Shown: positions 10,600 through 22,383 of the stretch, in pieces
Numbering within the stretch: the first letter of the stretch is position 1
How the letters are laid out: every line of letters starts with the position of its first letter
Assembly: GCA_003254905.1 (NCBI GenBank)
Contig: QANU01110351.1
Span: 298,895 to 362,894 of the forward strand
DNA length: 64,000 bases
Reading direction: 5' to 3'
Origin: Nissolia schottii
Taxonomy: Eukaryota; Streptophyta; Magnoliopsida; Fabales; Fabaceae
Translations under genes and position numbers: made by a program
The notes under the pieces: generated by a model
What the model was told of the DNA's origin: nothing
Seen by the model: only the letters and a program-made list of their open reading frames with translations
Database searches by the model: none

Positions 10600-12332
10600 C
10601 TTATGAGAAGAAAAAAAAAGGAAGCAAAGACATGGAATTAGATAAAAAAAATGTGGCATCGCTTTGAAATTGTGGTGGTGACAATAGAGATTATGCTGAG
10701 TTTAGGAGGGATTAACCTGTAGGAATAAGGATGGTGTTGCAGTTTGAGAAACAAATATGAGTAGTTTGTTAGGAGGAAGTAGCAATAAAGGGGGGAAAGC
10801 ACATTTGGTTGCCCTTAACTTAGAGGGTGTTTTTGTTAATGAGATAGAACAAGATTGGTAAAGTGAATGATGAACAAGATAGAGAGGGAGAGAGAGATTT
10901 GCGTTTTGGACCATTGAATATTACTTAAGGATGTTTGTTTGTAATATTCTATAGATTGATGATACTGCAAACTGCTTATTACCAACTAGTGAGTTTTATA
11001 TTTAGTCGTATTCTTAAGAGACTTTTTGGCACTTAATATATGTGATTTTGTGGCATAAGATCGGTTTGAACTTTCCTTTTGCTAAATCTTCTACCATAAA
11101 TGGTAGCACAACTAGAATAACAACTCAAGTCCTACATCAAACAACAAAATGATGGGAAACTAACTTTTTAGTTATAAAAGAAAGGGTGTTGCGAGCCTAA
11201 CAATAACAATGCAAGTCTCACATCGAAAAATACAAAGAGAGAAAACAAACATTTTAGTTATAAAAGAAAGGTTGTTGTGAATCTAATAACTCATTATTGG
11301 TCTTTAAAAGTTAAAAGACCCACCAAATCTGTTTGTATAGCTCTTTTAGTTTATTAAAAGAATTAATAAAGTTTTGATTTAATGGTTCGGTAGCAGCAAG
11401 ACGCCCCGTCACGATACTCTAGCCTTCCCCATCACCAGCGTTAGCCTTCCCTTGATTTAGGAAAATTCCTTTATTTATTAAAGAAGAAATAAAAGACAAA
11501 AGAATTTGTCTTATCAAAATTGTACACTTGTATTATGAAACCTAACTATTGCTAGCAAAATAACCAAAATCCATTGGATTCTTAGTAAGGAGCCAGTAAG
11601 AACTGAGAAAAGCCTCATATAGCTTATGGGCTGATGATAAAAGAGAGAGGGAGGTCACAACACTACACGAAGCCCATGACCACTATATTTCCAGCGAAAC
11701 ACAAAACCAGCACCTTCATCTCTTCTTCTAAACACACTCCACCTATATATAACCATACGCAAAGACCCCTAAGAAAAGAACATGGATCATTCATGATAGG
11801 GCGTCCTAGCAGCAGAGAAGGCATCTTGACTCATGCTTGAGGGAGCTTTCGCATTCCCTTCAGGCCAGCTCCAAGGAAGTTTCCCAAATGCTACTAAGCT
11901 CACAAACCATCGTCCCAAGCTCACCAACTCATAATCATTTTAATTTATACTTGAAACACATGTTTAGCAAATGTAGTTATTGGCAAATTAAGCTTACGCA
12001 TGCATATTCCACGTTTGCATTAATTTAATGACTCCAAAACCTTGTTCATGATGAACTTATAGCAAAGCTTACGCATTCAGAGACTAATTAATTAAGCCTT
12101 TTCCCTTTTGGAGATCATTGAATAATAGAGCAGCTATACCTTGCTTATATACAAATAATTGTGTTCTTATTTTGCAACCAAACAAGTTAGTACAAATTCT
12201 CACAATCCCCTCCCATCATCATCATCATCATCAATATATAATTATAAGACTACGTTTAAGACTTGAGCTTACTAATAAATTTGCAGTTGAAGGATACAGC
12301 GACACATACATACATACATACAAATCTCAGTT
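10600..12332. other. Intergenic downstream of the WEB gene
   Basis: No gene supported. Contains the duplicated promoter-like block at 11.12-11.27 kb (listed separately), a TATA-like box near 11741 on the plus strand with no recognisable product after it, and, nearest the WEB stop codon, its probable 3' UTR. Confidence 0.4.
11125..11270 (+). promoter_or_regulatory. Two tandem snRNA-type promoter signatures (USE + TATA)
   Basis: Copy 1: AGTCCTACATCAA at 11129-11141, TATAAAA at 11173. Copy 2: AAGTCTCACATCG at 11213-11225, TATAAAA at 11259. The plant upstream sequence element of U-snRNA genes is RTCCCACATCG, placed about 33-34 bp before TATA in RNA polymerase II genes; both spacings fit. The DNA between the two boxes is also duplicated. 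No known U-snRNA start follows. An inverted repeat GGTCTTT...AAAGACC lies at about 11298-11319. Confidence 0.4.
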
Positions 12333-14271
12333 TCACTTGGTTGTAGGGTGCGTTTTCCTCTTGGAAAAGAACATAACAACTTTTGTTGGGAAGAGTGACT
12401 TGAGCTTCTTCTTCTTCTTGGTCTTGGCATCCGGTGGCGATCCAGTCTCAGGCTTTGATGGGCTCAAGGGCTCGTGTTCCGGGGTAGTCTCAGCATCACT
12501 GGCACTAGCACTAGCAGTAGCAGCAGCAGCAGCAGCAGGAGCAGCAACGACACTGAGGTGGGCGTTGGACTCGCCGTCCTTCCTCTGCTGCTCTGCCTCC
12601 TGTCGAGCCCTCCACGTTCTCAACTCCTGTTCCACCGCCAACTTCCCTTGGTTGGCCTTGTCAGCATTCTCGGTGGCGATCTTGAACGACTCCCTCCTCA
12701 CCAGAAGCTCTTCGCTCAGCTCTTCCAGCTTCTCCAAGCTACTCAGCTCCGACTCCTTGGCCATCTCCACCAGAGCAGTGGCCGCGGCGATCCTGGCAGT
12801 GGCCTGCTCCTCCGCCTTGTAGGTTCGCTTGCTGAGCTCCTGGTATTCGTCCAGAGTGAGCGTGACCTGAGGCTGCGAGGATGAGTATGAGTCTGAGTCT
12901 GAGTCGGTCCTCTCCAGCGCCTTGATGGAATCCCTGGCCAGCTTCTCCGACACCCTGGCTGCCTCTATCTCCTTCTGCGTTGCCTGCAACTTGCGTTCCA
13001 ATGAAGTTGCCAGGGCCTTGGCGCTTTGGGCCTCTTGCTGTGCTTGGACCAGCTCTGCCTCCGCAGCCTCTGCGATCGCCTTGGCATCGCCCGCCTCTTT
13101 CGCTGCTTCCTCCAGCCTCCTGGGCAGCTCCAGCTCCTGCTTGAGGGCGGCCAGGGCGGACTTCTCCTCCTCCAGCTCCGACTTGAGAGACGTGGAAGCC
13201 ATCCTCAAGCTGTCGACCTCGGCGGCTGCCTTGGCGATGTTGCGCCTCACTTGCTCGAGCTCCGTCTTGAGATCCTGGAGGCCCTCCTCTTTGAGCTTGG
13301 ATTCCATGCATGCTGCCAGATCTCGCAGCAGAGAGGAAGATGAATCCAGCTTGGACTTGACGACCCTTGCTGACATCACTTCCTGGCTCACCCTTTGGAG
13401 CTCCTCCTCTGCTTGTTCCAGTTCAGCCCTGCAGCTCTCGATTTCCTGGTCCACCCCCTCTGCCTCCATGTGCGCTGCTCGGACTGCGCTGAGCGACTCC
13501 CTCGTTGCGAGCAGCTCGTTGGTCAGTTCTCCCACTGCCTTCTCCGCCTCCTTGGACTCAGCAGCGGCCTCTTGTGCTCTCTGCACGGCTGCATCCCTCT
13601 CGCTCACCATGGAGCCGTACTCCTTTTGCACTGATTCCAGCTCCTTCTTGAGGAATTCCAGCTCAGAAACGGCGGCCGCGTGCCTGCCCTTCTCCGCCTC
13701 CAGCTGTGCCTTGATCTCAACACTGGCTTCACTCACAATCTCCTCTTCCATCTCCTCAATTTTGCGACTCATTAGATCCGCCTCTTCTCTCGCTTCGGCC
13801 TCTTCCCTCTCCGCCCTTTCCAAGCTCACCTTCACTTCTTCCATCTGTTTCTTGGTGCTTTCCAATTCCTCTGCAGTTTCTGCCTTCACATTTTCTTGCG
13901 CCACAAGCTTGCCTCTCTGCTTGTCGAAAGCAACGGGAAACTATTGAGGTGAAAACACCAAGTTAGTTAGTATGTAGCTGCAACAAGCAACAATTTCTCA
14001 CTTTTGTTTAAACAAGGTACCTCCAGACTCTGGGTTCGGCGGGATTTCCAATCAACTCTTCCTCCGAACTTGGACACGGCATCTTTGACGGATTCAAAAG
14101 GTTGTGCTGTATCAATGACATGCTTAGAACCAACCTTCTCTAGAGAAGGTGTACTAGTTTCATCACCACCCTGACACAGAGAGCATTACCAATATATTAG
14201 TTACTTCGTTATCGATGTGCTTCATTTTGTTCATGCAAAATTACCTTTGGGGATTCTGAAAGTGGCTCCAT
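12333..14271 (-). CDS. WEB family (WEAK CHLOROPLAST MOVEMENT UNDER BLUE LIGHT) coiled-coil protein
   Basis: Member of the plant WEB/PMI2 family (DUF827), cytoplasmic coiled-coil proteins. WEB1 and PMI2 act together in light-driven chloroplast movement by maintaining chloroplast-associated actin; other family members are poorly known. Exons on the minus strand: 14271-14245, 14170-14021, 13940-12333, in phase, 594 residues. The start is set by the first in-frame ATG after an upstream stop. Residues around 22-60 hold the family signature [17 protein letters not shown], followed by hundreds of residues of Glu/Lys/Ala heptad coiled coil. A short Ser-rich, [11 protein letters not shown]-like segment sits about three quarters in. 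The tail is Ala- and Pro-rich, ending in a Lys-rich patch and FSKRK. A 5'-UTR intron probably lies upstream of 14271. The large exon is clearly richer in G+C than the surrounding DNA. Confidence 0.93.
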
Positions 14272-15166
14272 TAGTTATAGATTCTGACACTGCAGCTGCC
14301 TCTCCAGTATTATTCACAGGAGCTGAGCTGTTACAAAATAGACTCAGTCAGTAATGCCATGCTGAACTAACTTTTCTATGTAGTTTAGTTACCCTTTGGC
14401 AAATTAGATAATGAATATATATTATTATATCTTGTAAACAGCACCGAAATCATAAGGCTTATTAATGAATTGAAATGAAATGATGAAAAGCCATGTTAAA
14501 TCGACTTTAAGAAAAACAGGTAATCTCAAAAAGAAGAAGAAGAAGAAGAACAAAAAAACACTTGTATGAAGTGTGTCATTTCTACATTAACCTGGCATGG
14601 TATAACGGAGAAAAAAAAAAAAAAAAAGAATCGAAACTTCAAAAACAATCCATACAAAATCTTCACTTTTCCTTGTCTCTTTCATCTTTTCCCCCACATA
14701 TTAGAAAGACTTTATAGCATGTGTAAGTTTTTTCATCCTTTGACTTACCATCATGCCCTTTCCCCGTCCCTAATGTCAAGAACAGAAAATTTAACTTGAT
14801 TGTCTATCAAGTTAATAAAGAAAAAGAGATAAATTAGGTACTCCTCCCACAAAAACAGAACAGAACAATAAAAAAAATGCTCCAAACTTATTAGAAGAAA
14901 CAACAATGATATAACCAAGGTTTTTGACAGAATACATGATGGTGATGATGCCTGAATTAAATATTAGTTTCACTTATTCATCCGAAAGTTACTGATGATA
15001 TCATATCCTTCTGGCACATAGTTTCTAGTTATCTAGCATTTCCTTAGAAGAAATCTCCAACACAATGTTAATGTCATAGGCAAATCAAAATTCAAAGGGA
15101 CATGTAGCCCACAATAGCAGATGGAAAATTACTAACATACTCATGCATTCTAACCACAATATATAC

Positions 15167-15198
<32 letters not shown>

Positions 15199-16692
15199 GG
15201 AAAAGAAAGAAGAATAAATAATCAAATGTGTGGGTTTATTATATTGGGTTTGGAGGAAAAATTGATTTTGTCTTAGAGAAAGATAGAACAATTTTAGAAG
15301 AAGAGCAATGAAAATATAAATAACATGAGAATGAAACCACAAACGTGTGGAAGAAAAACATCCAACAACATATAATAATAAGAAGTGGAATTCAAACCTT
15401 TGAAGAACCCAGAAAGAGGTGGTAACGGGAAAAGAATGAACAAATGAATGAATGAATGGAGGAGGGGGTTGGAAGAAGGAAGAGGAAAGGTGGGGACCTA
15501 TAAGACGGTGGAAGCTGTTGAAGAAACAGCTCGCAACATTGTTTTTGTGGCCTCCTCCTTCTTGTGTATACAACTCATGCAAACGTCCCCATAAACTGGC
15601 ACCTTCAATGTAACAGAATGACATTCAAACACGTGTTGGATCAAAATATCTCTTCCTTTTCCCACCACAAACTTCTCCTTTCACGACAGAACAGATGTGG
15701 CCTTTGGTGTTTTTGTTACTATAATCTTAATCCTAATCCTCTTCCTCTTGTAACTTCTAACCATATTCCCTTTCTAGTTTAGTGTATCCAAATGACAGCC
15801 TTTATTATTTCTATTATGGAAAAGTTGACATGTCATTTATTAAGTTAAAAAGATAAATATAGTTATGATGAGAATAGTGGACTTTTATAGGTGTGCTAGC
15901 ACTCAATTTTTTTCATTATTTTTTTTTTTTCACAAACAACGATGTTTGACAGACTAAAACAAAATATCTCCTAAGCCAATTATCAAAGTTCTTAAGACTC
16001 AATTTATTATTATTATTTTTTCTTATTCTTTTTGAAGTTCGAACTTTCATCGCACTGTTGTTTCAAATGTTTTTCTTATTACATTTTTAACTAGGCAGGG
16101 GATTCAGATTTGCAGGGGATTGATAGTGAGGAAATAATGAATTAATTAAAATTTGGTAAAGGGAAGAAAAAAAAACCTTTATATAACTCGACCAATGAAG
16201 TAATCTTTTAGACTACTGACTAAATTTTAATTATTGTTTTATGGATTTAATATGATAGATGACAATCTTTTGAAGACAAACATGTATTATTTTGTTTTGT
16301 GAAGGGCGATTTTTCTTTTTATTTTTGAACAAACAAATTGTGTATCAATAGGTGAAATAATTAAGATACCACAATAAGTTAGACCTTTTTTAGTTTTTCA
16401 TAGTTGGTTGTATTGATAAAATCCACCGCGTTTAGCTAATATGCTCATCTTTAAAGATGGGGCACTCCTAAAGTGAAGATACCAAGTCCAGAATATATAT
16501 ACTGACCATCATAGAATATTACATAATTCATAAATGAAAATTGATTATTGCCTCCTATACAATTTGACCAAATGGAAATGGTGCTACCAAATAAATGGTT
16601 TAATAATATTGCTCTATACATTTTTGTGCATCCATCAGATATGCAATGGAAGTTGGCATTCAAAGGACTGAAAATAGCACCAAGTGGTGTGT
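14272..16692. other. WEB 5' region and intergenic DNA up to PLGG1
   Basis: Probable WEB 5' leader, promoter and 3' flank of PLGG1. Simple repeats: a GAA run near 14532-14550, an A run near 14611-14628, and a TA microsatellite at 15168-15198. No gene supported. Confidence 0.45.
15168..15198. repeat. (TA)n microsatellite
   Basis: ATATATACAT/TATATA run upstream of the WEB gene. Confidence 0.9.
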
Positions 16693-19600
16693 TCAGCCAA
16701 CAATTGCAAGCAAACTTTGTCTGACTGCTGGGATTGAGCAAAGAATTGATCCAAAAATACCATTCAGAGCATAAGCAATGGCGCAAAATGGGAGAGCCTC
16801 AGGTTCCTTGGCAGACAAGGCAGCTGTTCCAAGCCCGTGGGCACTGCAAATGATTGATTCAGGAGAAGCAAATAAGCATGTGAAGAAGAAAACAGTTTGT
16901 ATACGTGCATGTCGCAGTGTAAATGACTTCTTGGACAAGCCAACGGATTATCGGATTACAAAACATACCTTGATGCAGTTGCTATTCCTCGAGCAATCGG
17001 ATCACGAAAGCGGAGATTATCAAGTGTTGCTTGCACAAAATTTGCTCCAACCAGACCAGTTACTACAACCACAGCTGCTGTAAGTGATGAATTGGCACCT
17101 GCAGACAAGTGAAGTGTTGCATCAGAGCTTCGCTTTCTATGTGTGCGCACATGTTGCATATTAAGACTGCAGAACCTCTGATCTATTCCATTAACTTGGA
17201 TCAAGTTTAACTGATGGTGAGATTAGATTATTGGGATAAAAAGATGCAGTGCAGGTGTAATATTTACCTTCAAATAAAGAGACAATGCTGAGTGCCAATG
17301 CCACTGTTATACACCGGGGTAGGATAGACACAGTTAAAGATGGTTCTAATCCGACCATACGTCCAACAAAGGCAGTTGAGTACAGTGAGAAAACTGTTGA
17401 GATGATGACAGAGGTGAAGATCTCAGCTGCGTGCCTTTTCACAAGCTGAATATGGTAGATAAACAGTTAGCTAGTTATTTAATTACTCAGTACTCAGTAA
17501 TAACATATTAAGCATTGCTCGAAGCCTCAAACAAATGGTTGACTGCAACCTGCCCAACATTGTAAAGTCAAAATGCAGTTGAGACTACAACAACAATTAA
17601 GCCTTGTCCGGCAGCAGTATAGGATCCCAAAAGTGAGAATAATGACTAGTTTATTTTTTAGTGCAGCAGTATAGGACTTACGAACAGAGAAGCCTAGATG
17701 GTACCTTTCTTTGCTTGAACATAGAGAAAGCAAAGGAGAGGATAACAGACCCTAAAAATCCCATTAAAATATCACCAGCTCCAGGATTAGAGGCTGCCTT
17801 TGTAAGGTAATATCCTGTGAATCAACAAAAAAGGAATGGATATTATTATCCTCAGATGGAGTTAATAAAAAGAATCGCATAGGAAGAGTGGACAGAGAGA
17901 AGAACCATGTTGTGCATGGGAGACCAAAAGAATGAATGTTGAACTTGACATTGTTCCCATATGTTATCTGTCAATGGAACGATTTCTCACCTGATTTACC
18001 GTAAGATCCTTCCTCAATAACCAACATATGTTTACAAACAGGTATTCCTCTAACTTATTTATGAGCTTCAGTGAATACCGCTTAAAAAATTGTACAAAGC
18101 AAATGAGGTCTCCAAAAGTGTCCATGAAGTGTGTAACACAATATAATTAACCATGCTTCCTTGGTCCCAATCTCGTGTCATCTCTGTTAAGAATGATAAA
18201 GGACAAAGGATAAAGGATAAAGGAATGCCATCAGCGCACCACTTCCATATAAATACCACAACGGTAACCCCAGCTTTTATCTTCCGTTCTCTCTCCTTTC
18301 TTTGAAGACTCTCCCTCTTTCCGAACACTCACAAGTTACTTACATCCCATCCCAACCCCCGGTTTTTCTCCCTTTTCCCATGATTTTGTAATCTTTCAAA
18401 ATATCGACACGCAATTTATCGATCTCCCATCATTCCCTTTTTGTTTCTTCTCACCATCTCCTCCCCCCCCTTCTCTCTCTCNTATATATATATATATATA
18501 TATCTTTGCATGTTTCAAAATTGAACTTAGCTAAAACGTTTGGAAACATAACAACAATTAAAAGAACTAACATCCAAAGAAATTAAGGGGGGAAAGGGTG
18601 GAGAGTGTAAGGAATTCACGAATGCTTTGGATGGCTTCTTAGTTGTAATTGTTTGTATCCCAAAGCAAAATGTGCCACATGCAACATCACACTATTGTAT
18701 ACTAAAATTGAAACTAATCATGTTTTTCAGTTTCTAATCTCTAACACGCATAAGAAGGGAGAAAGGGTAGTAGATTTCTGTAAGACACAATTCTAACGCC
18801 TCATAGTTAGGCACAAGAAAAAAGTAATGAAATACATAAGCATGTTAGTGTATTTTGAATAAAATTGTTAGGACTCTCCTTTTTCATGAGATTGCCTGTG
18901 CAAGAATCTCTCACGTGAGAGTTGCATGTGCATGATTCGCGGGTCTGGCCATTTTACGATAACGTTGTTGAGGCTTATGTGAAAGGATTGTATTATTTAA
19001 GTGAGGGGTTAGGGGGATCAGTTTGTTCATAGCTCATAGAAGGAGAAGAAGACCAACGTTGGTTGGTTCAAGTGGTTTGGTACTTGTTCCCCTTAAGCAA
19101 GGTTTTAAGTTTGAGTCTTGTGGGTGGAAAAATCTAGTGCTGGGAGAGCTTTACCTCCATAGTGGGCCGACCCAACTCAAGTCAGATTAGGTGGAGTCCA
19201 GTGGACTTTAGCTTTTTATGATTTCAATTAAAAAAATAGAAGAAGAAGAAGAAGAAACGTGCCACATGCAGCATTCACGCTATTGTATACTGAAATTGAA
19301 ACTAATCATGCTTTTCAGCTTCAAAATTGAACTTAGCTCATAAATCACATTATAGTCAGATGTCAGTGATGAAGTGAGTGAGTTTACAAGTCAGATGTCA
19401 GTGATGAAGTGAGTGAGTTTACATGTGAGCAAAACGTTTGGAAACAAAACAAAATTAAAAGAACTAAAACCAGAAGAAATTAAGGGGGAAAATGTTGGAG
19501 AGTGTGAGGAATTCACAAGTGTTTTGGTGGTTTCAGTTTGTTGATAGTTGATAGAAGGAGGAAAAGAAGACGAAGAAGCACTAGGTAGTAGTAATTGAGA

Positions 19601-22383
19601 GGTTTGCTCTGTTAAGTGAAAGTATCATTTTTTGTTCATCATCTTCTTCATTCTCTCATTCATTATGCTTTCATTGTCTCTTTGCCCCTTGCTCACACTA
19701 CAAACGTCGATTATATGAACAATCTATCACGCGACAGTTGCGTGTGCGTGATTCGTGGGCCTGACAATTTTATGGTAACATTGTTAGGCGTCAGTGAAAG
19801 TATTGTATTATTTAAGTGAGGGGTTAGGGGGATCAATTTGTTCATAGTTGATAGAAGGAGAAGAAGAATAAGAAGCACTAGGTAGTAGTAATTGAGAGGT
19901 TTGCTCTGTTAAATGAAAGTATCATTTTTTGTTCATCATCTTCGTCCTTCTCTTTCATTCGTGTATGCCTTCATTGTCTCTTTGCCCCTTGCTCACGCTA
20001 CAAATATCAATTCTGTGTACAATCTGTCACGCGACAGTTGCGTGTATGTGATTCACGGGCCTGACAATTCTATGGTAACGTTGTTGCGGCTTTGGTGAAA
20101 GTATTGTATTATTTAAGTGAGGGGTTAGGAGGATTGGTTTGTTCATAGTAAGAAGAAGCACTAGGTAGTAGTAACTGAGAGATTTGCTCTATCATTTTTT
20201 GTTCATCATCTTCTTCATTCTCTTTCATTCGTGTATGCCTTCATTGGCTCTTTGCCCCTTGCTCACACTACAAACATCGATTCTGTTAACAATCTGTCAC
20301 GCGGCAGTTGCTTGTGCATGATTCCCAGGCCTGACAATTTTATGGTAACATTATTGAGGCTTCGGTGAAAGCATTGTATTATTTAAGTGAGGGGTTAGGA
20401 GGATCAGTTTGTTCATAGTTGATAGAAGGAGAAGAAGAATAAGAAGCACTAGTTAGTAGTAATTGACAGGTTTGCTCTAATAAGTGAAAGTATCATTTTT
20501 TGTTTATCTCTTCATTCTCTTTCATTCATGTATGCTTTCATTGTCTCTTTGCCCCTTGCTTACACTACAAACATTGATTCCTCTTTCCGGGAAAGTTGTT
20601 TTATAAACCAGATTTGAACAGTTCACTAATCATAACTCAATTTGCCAGCAGACTTAAAATGTTTATCTTAAATGATACGGCATCTACAATTCGAATAGAA
20701 GTTTCAAACAATTAACTTTTAATTTAACTCCCTTTTCCTTGATGAACTTAGCAGCCTTAGATAGAACAACGTATACAATGTAGTAATTAAATAGTTATAT
20801 AGAAACCAAATAGTTATCTTCAAATCATACCTAGAACAGGTTCAAGCCCAGACTTGGACAGATAACCAAAAGCAAATGCTGTGAGATCTGCGGACAGTGC
20901 ACAGCAAATAATTGGATGGAAGACCTTCTTCACATTTGATGGCAACCTGAAAACAAAAAATAGTAAGAATGTATGTACTTCTGGTAAGGATATAAATTGC
21001 AAACTATAACTGTTGCCAATAAATTATATTAGCATTAACATTAGCATGTGACATAAGAATGCTTTTAGTCTTTCCATTTAATCCCCAAATGAACAAAGAA
21101 GAAGGCAAAAGTGCATATGCACTATGCACTAGTAAGGAGTATATTTACCCAGAACCAACCATGTAGCCTAACACTGTCGATGCGAGCAAGAATGGAAGGC
21201 ACGTTCTGGCAGTTGTCCCCAGCACTGTTGGGTAGAATAATGCGGCAACAAATGATGTAAGGAGAACAGCAGTCCATGTCCACACCTCAATGGGAGAAAA
21301 TGGAGGGGGTTTTCCCATAGGCTCAGCATCTACCAATTCTGTCTTCACCGCTTTCCTTACTGCTATAGCTGTGAAACCAGCAACACAAAGTGTAGCCAGC
21401 CATCCTCCAACTGAATAAAAACATTTAACAAACATCAGCATTCAAATATAACAAACATGCAACATCGATAGGCCCATCATACAAGGGATGAAGATTTTGA
21501 ATGTTGAAAACATCATATAAGCAAAACAAAAAAAAAAGCTGGCTTTTTTCCAGTAATTCAATTACATAAATGCTGCTAATCAACATATTCAAGTTCTAAT
21601 TAAACAAAAACGGCATATATCCAAACAGCCTAAATATGATGCCACAACAAAAGAAGAAACCTGAATGATGAGTGTGTAGTATGTATCAACCTACAATAAG
21701 GGAGATCTTGATGCCGGAAGCAGCAGGGATATCTTTAACAGAAAGGGGTAAGACAACCAAAGATGGAACATAGAACAAAGGGAGCCATCTCTGAATGAAC
21801 ATGAAAGCAGGCTCAAAGAAGCCCATCAAGGCTGTGGCAGCAGAAGGCACGGTGGAGTCAAGAGCAATGAGAACAGAGAATATACAGAACATCCCAAACA
21901 ATGCACTCGGGAACTTGATGGCAGCAGCTACGAATGCTTTCTTCAAGAACTTGTCCATAGCAAGAATAATCCCCAGGGACACAATCAAATGCAATACCCC
22001 AAACACCTGACCAGCAAACAAACAACAATAACATACATGAAAATTAAGGGAAAAATAACATTGATAGACGTGGGAAACAAGAGACTCACGCTTTGGGTGA
22101 GTGTGGAAGTGCCACCAGTTTCAGTCTCAGCTGATTTAGCTGAAATTTCTCTGCTTTTCGAATTTCCATGAGTACCGATTTGGAAGAAGCTGGAATCGAA
22201 TCCAAGGCCTTTGATGGGTATGGCTGAGTTGCGGGAAAAGGAACGTTTTTGAAGGGTTGGGAGGACATGGGGAGCAAGAGGCTTGGCAGGGACTCTGCCA
22301 TGAAAGAGTGATGACGTGCGGAAAGGGGAGAGAGAGGGTGGCTTTAGAAGCGTTGTGGGAAGGGTCGCCATAGAAAGGGCCAT
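16693..22383 (-). CDS. PLGG1: Plastidal glycolate/glycerate translocator 1 (LrgB-type)
   Basis: Chloroplast inner-envelope carrier that exports glycolate and imports glycerate during photorespiration (Arabidopsis PLGG1/AtLrgB, 512 residues). Exons on the minus strand: 22383-22090, 22006-21691, 21410-21149, 20946-20831, 17814-17705, 17445-17268, 17098-16969, 16843-16693; all GT-AG, in phase, 518 residues. Residues 1 to about 75 are Ser/Pro/Arg-rich with few acids, a chloroplast transit peptide. Next is the LrgA-like half (FGVLHLIVSLGII, FPSALFGMF, PLFYVPSLVVLPL), then the LrgB half with VSILPRCITVALALSIV, LTAAVVVVTGLVGANF and SAHGLGTAAL, then a final membrane helix. An in-frame ATG at 22422 would add 13 residues; I prefer 22383 because it matches the family start MALSMATL. 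Intron 4 is about 3.0 kb and filled with repeats, but its splice sites are sound. Confidence 0.95.
18300..18780. repeat. Dispersed repeat, copy A (PLGG1 intron 4)
   Basis: Closely resembles 62.94-63.42 kb in the same order: TTACTTACATC, CATGATTTTGTAATCTTTCAAAATATC, TTTGTTTCTTCTC, TTCAAAATTGAACTTAG, and CTATTGTATACTAAAATTGAAA, or variants. Contains an ambiguous N at 18482 within a TA run. No coding capacity. Probably part of a mobile element family I cannot name. Confidence 0.75.
18481..18504. repeat. (TA)n microsatellite
   Basis: TA run with an N at its first base pair, in PLGG1 intron 4. Confidence 0.85.
18860..19051. repeat. Diverged outlier copy of the ~290-bp intronic repeat
   Basis: Shares CACGTGAGAGTTGCATGTGC, GCGGGTCTGGCCATTTTA, and TTATTTAAGTGAGGGGTTAG with the main array at 19.57-20.58 kb. 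It is interrupted at its right end by the SINE at 19052. Confidence 0.75.
19052..19235 (+). mobile_element. tRNA-derived SINE
   Basis: Head contains a polymerase III A-box-like TGGTTCAAGTGG and a B-box-like GGTTTTAAGTTTGAGTC about 35 bp later; it ends in an A run. Flanked by near-perfect 16-bp target duplications, ATAGAAGGAGAAGAAG at 19036-19051 and ATAGAAGAAGAAGAAG at 19236-19251. The head resembles the SINE at 29 kb (shared GGTTGGT.CAAGTGGT and CTTAAGCAAGGT), so both belong to one family or close relatives. Confidence 0.8.
19240..19525. repeat. Dispersed repeat, copy A continued, with internal 35-bp duplication
   Basis: Resembles 63.18-63.54 kb (GATGAAGTGAGTGAGTTTACATGTGAG, CATTTGGAAACAAAA variants). 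Contains a perfect tandem duplication of about 35 bp built on CAGATGTCAGTGATGAAGTG at about 19357-19425. Confidence 0.75.
19575..20580. repeat. Tandem array of ~290-bp units in PLGG1 intron 4
   Basis: Unit landmarks CTAGGTAGTAGTAATTGAGA occur at 19581, 19878, 20161 and 20449 (spacing 297, 283, 288). Each unit also holds TATCATTTTTTGTTCATC, CTTTGCCCCTTGCTCAC, CACGCGACAGTTGCGTGT and TTATTTAAGTGAGGGGTTAG. Three complete units plus a partial fourth; copies are similar enough to suggest fairly recent amplification. Confidence 0.85.

Noticed and set aside
11820-11890. Possible microRNA hairpin (GGAGCT...AGCTCC after a TATA box)
   Set aside because: Only six paired bases and no match to a microRNA I know.
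12922-13947. 341-codon open frame on the plus strand
   Set aside because: Exactly opposite the WEB coiled-coil exon. Its Ser/Ala/Leu-rich composition is the mirror of Glu/Lys/Ala heptads with GC-rich codons; no start context or family resemblance.
15085-15624. 179-codon open frame upstream of WEB
   Set aside because: Phe/His/Tyr-rich translation of TA repeats and leader sequence; no family resemblance.
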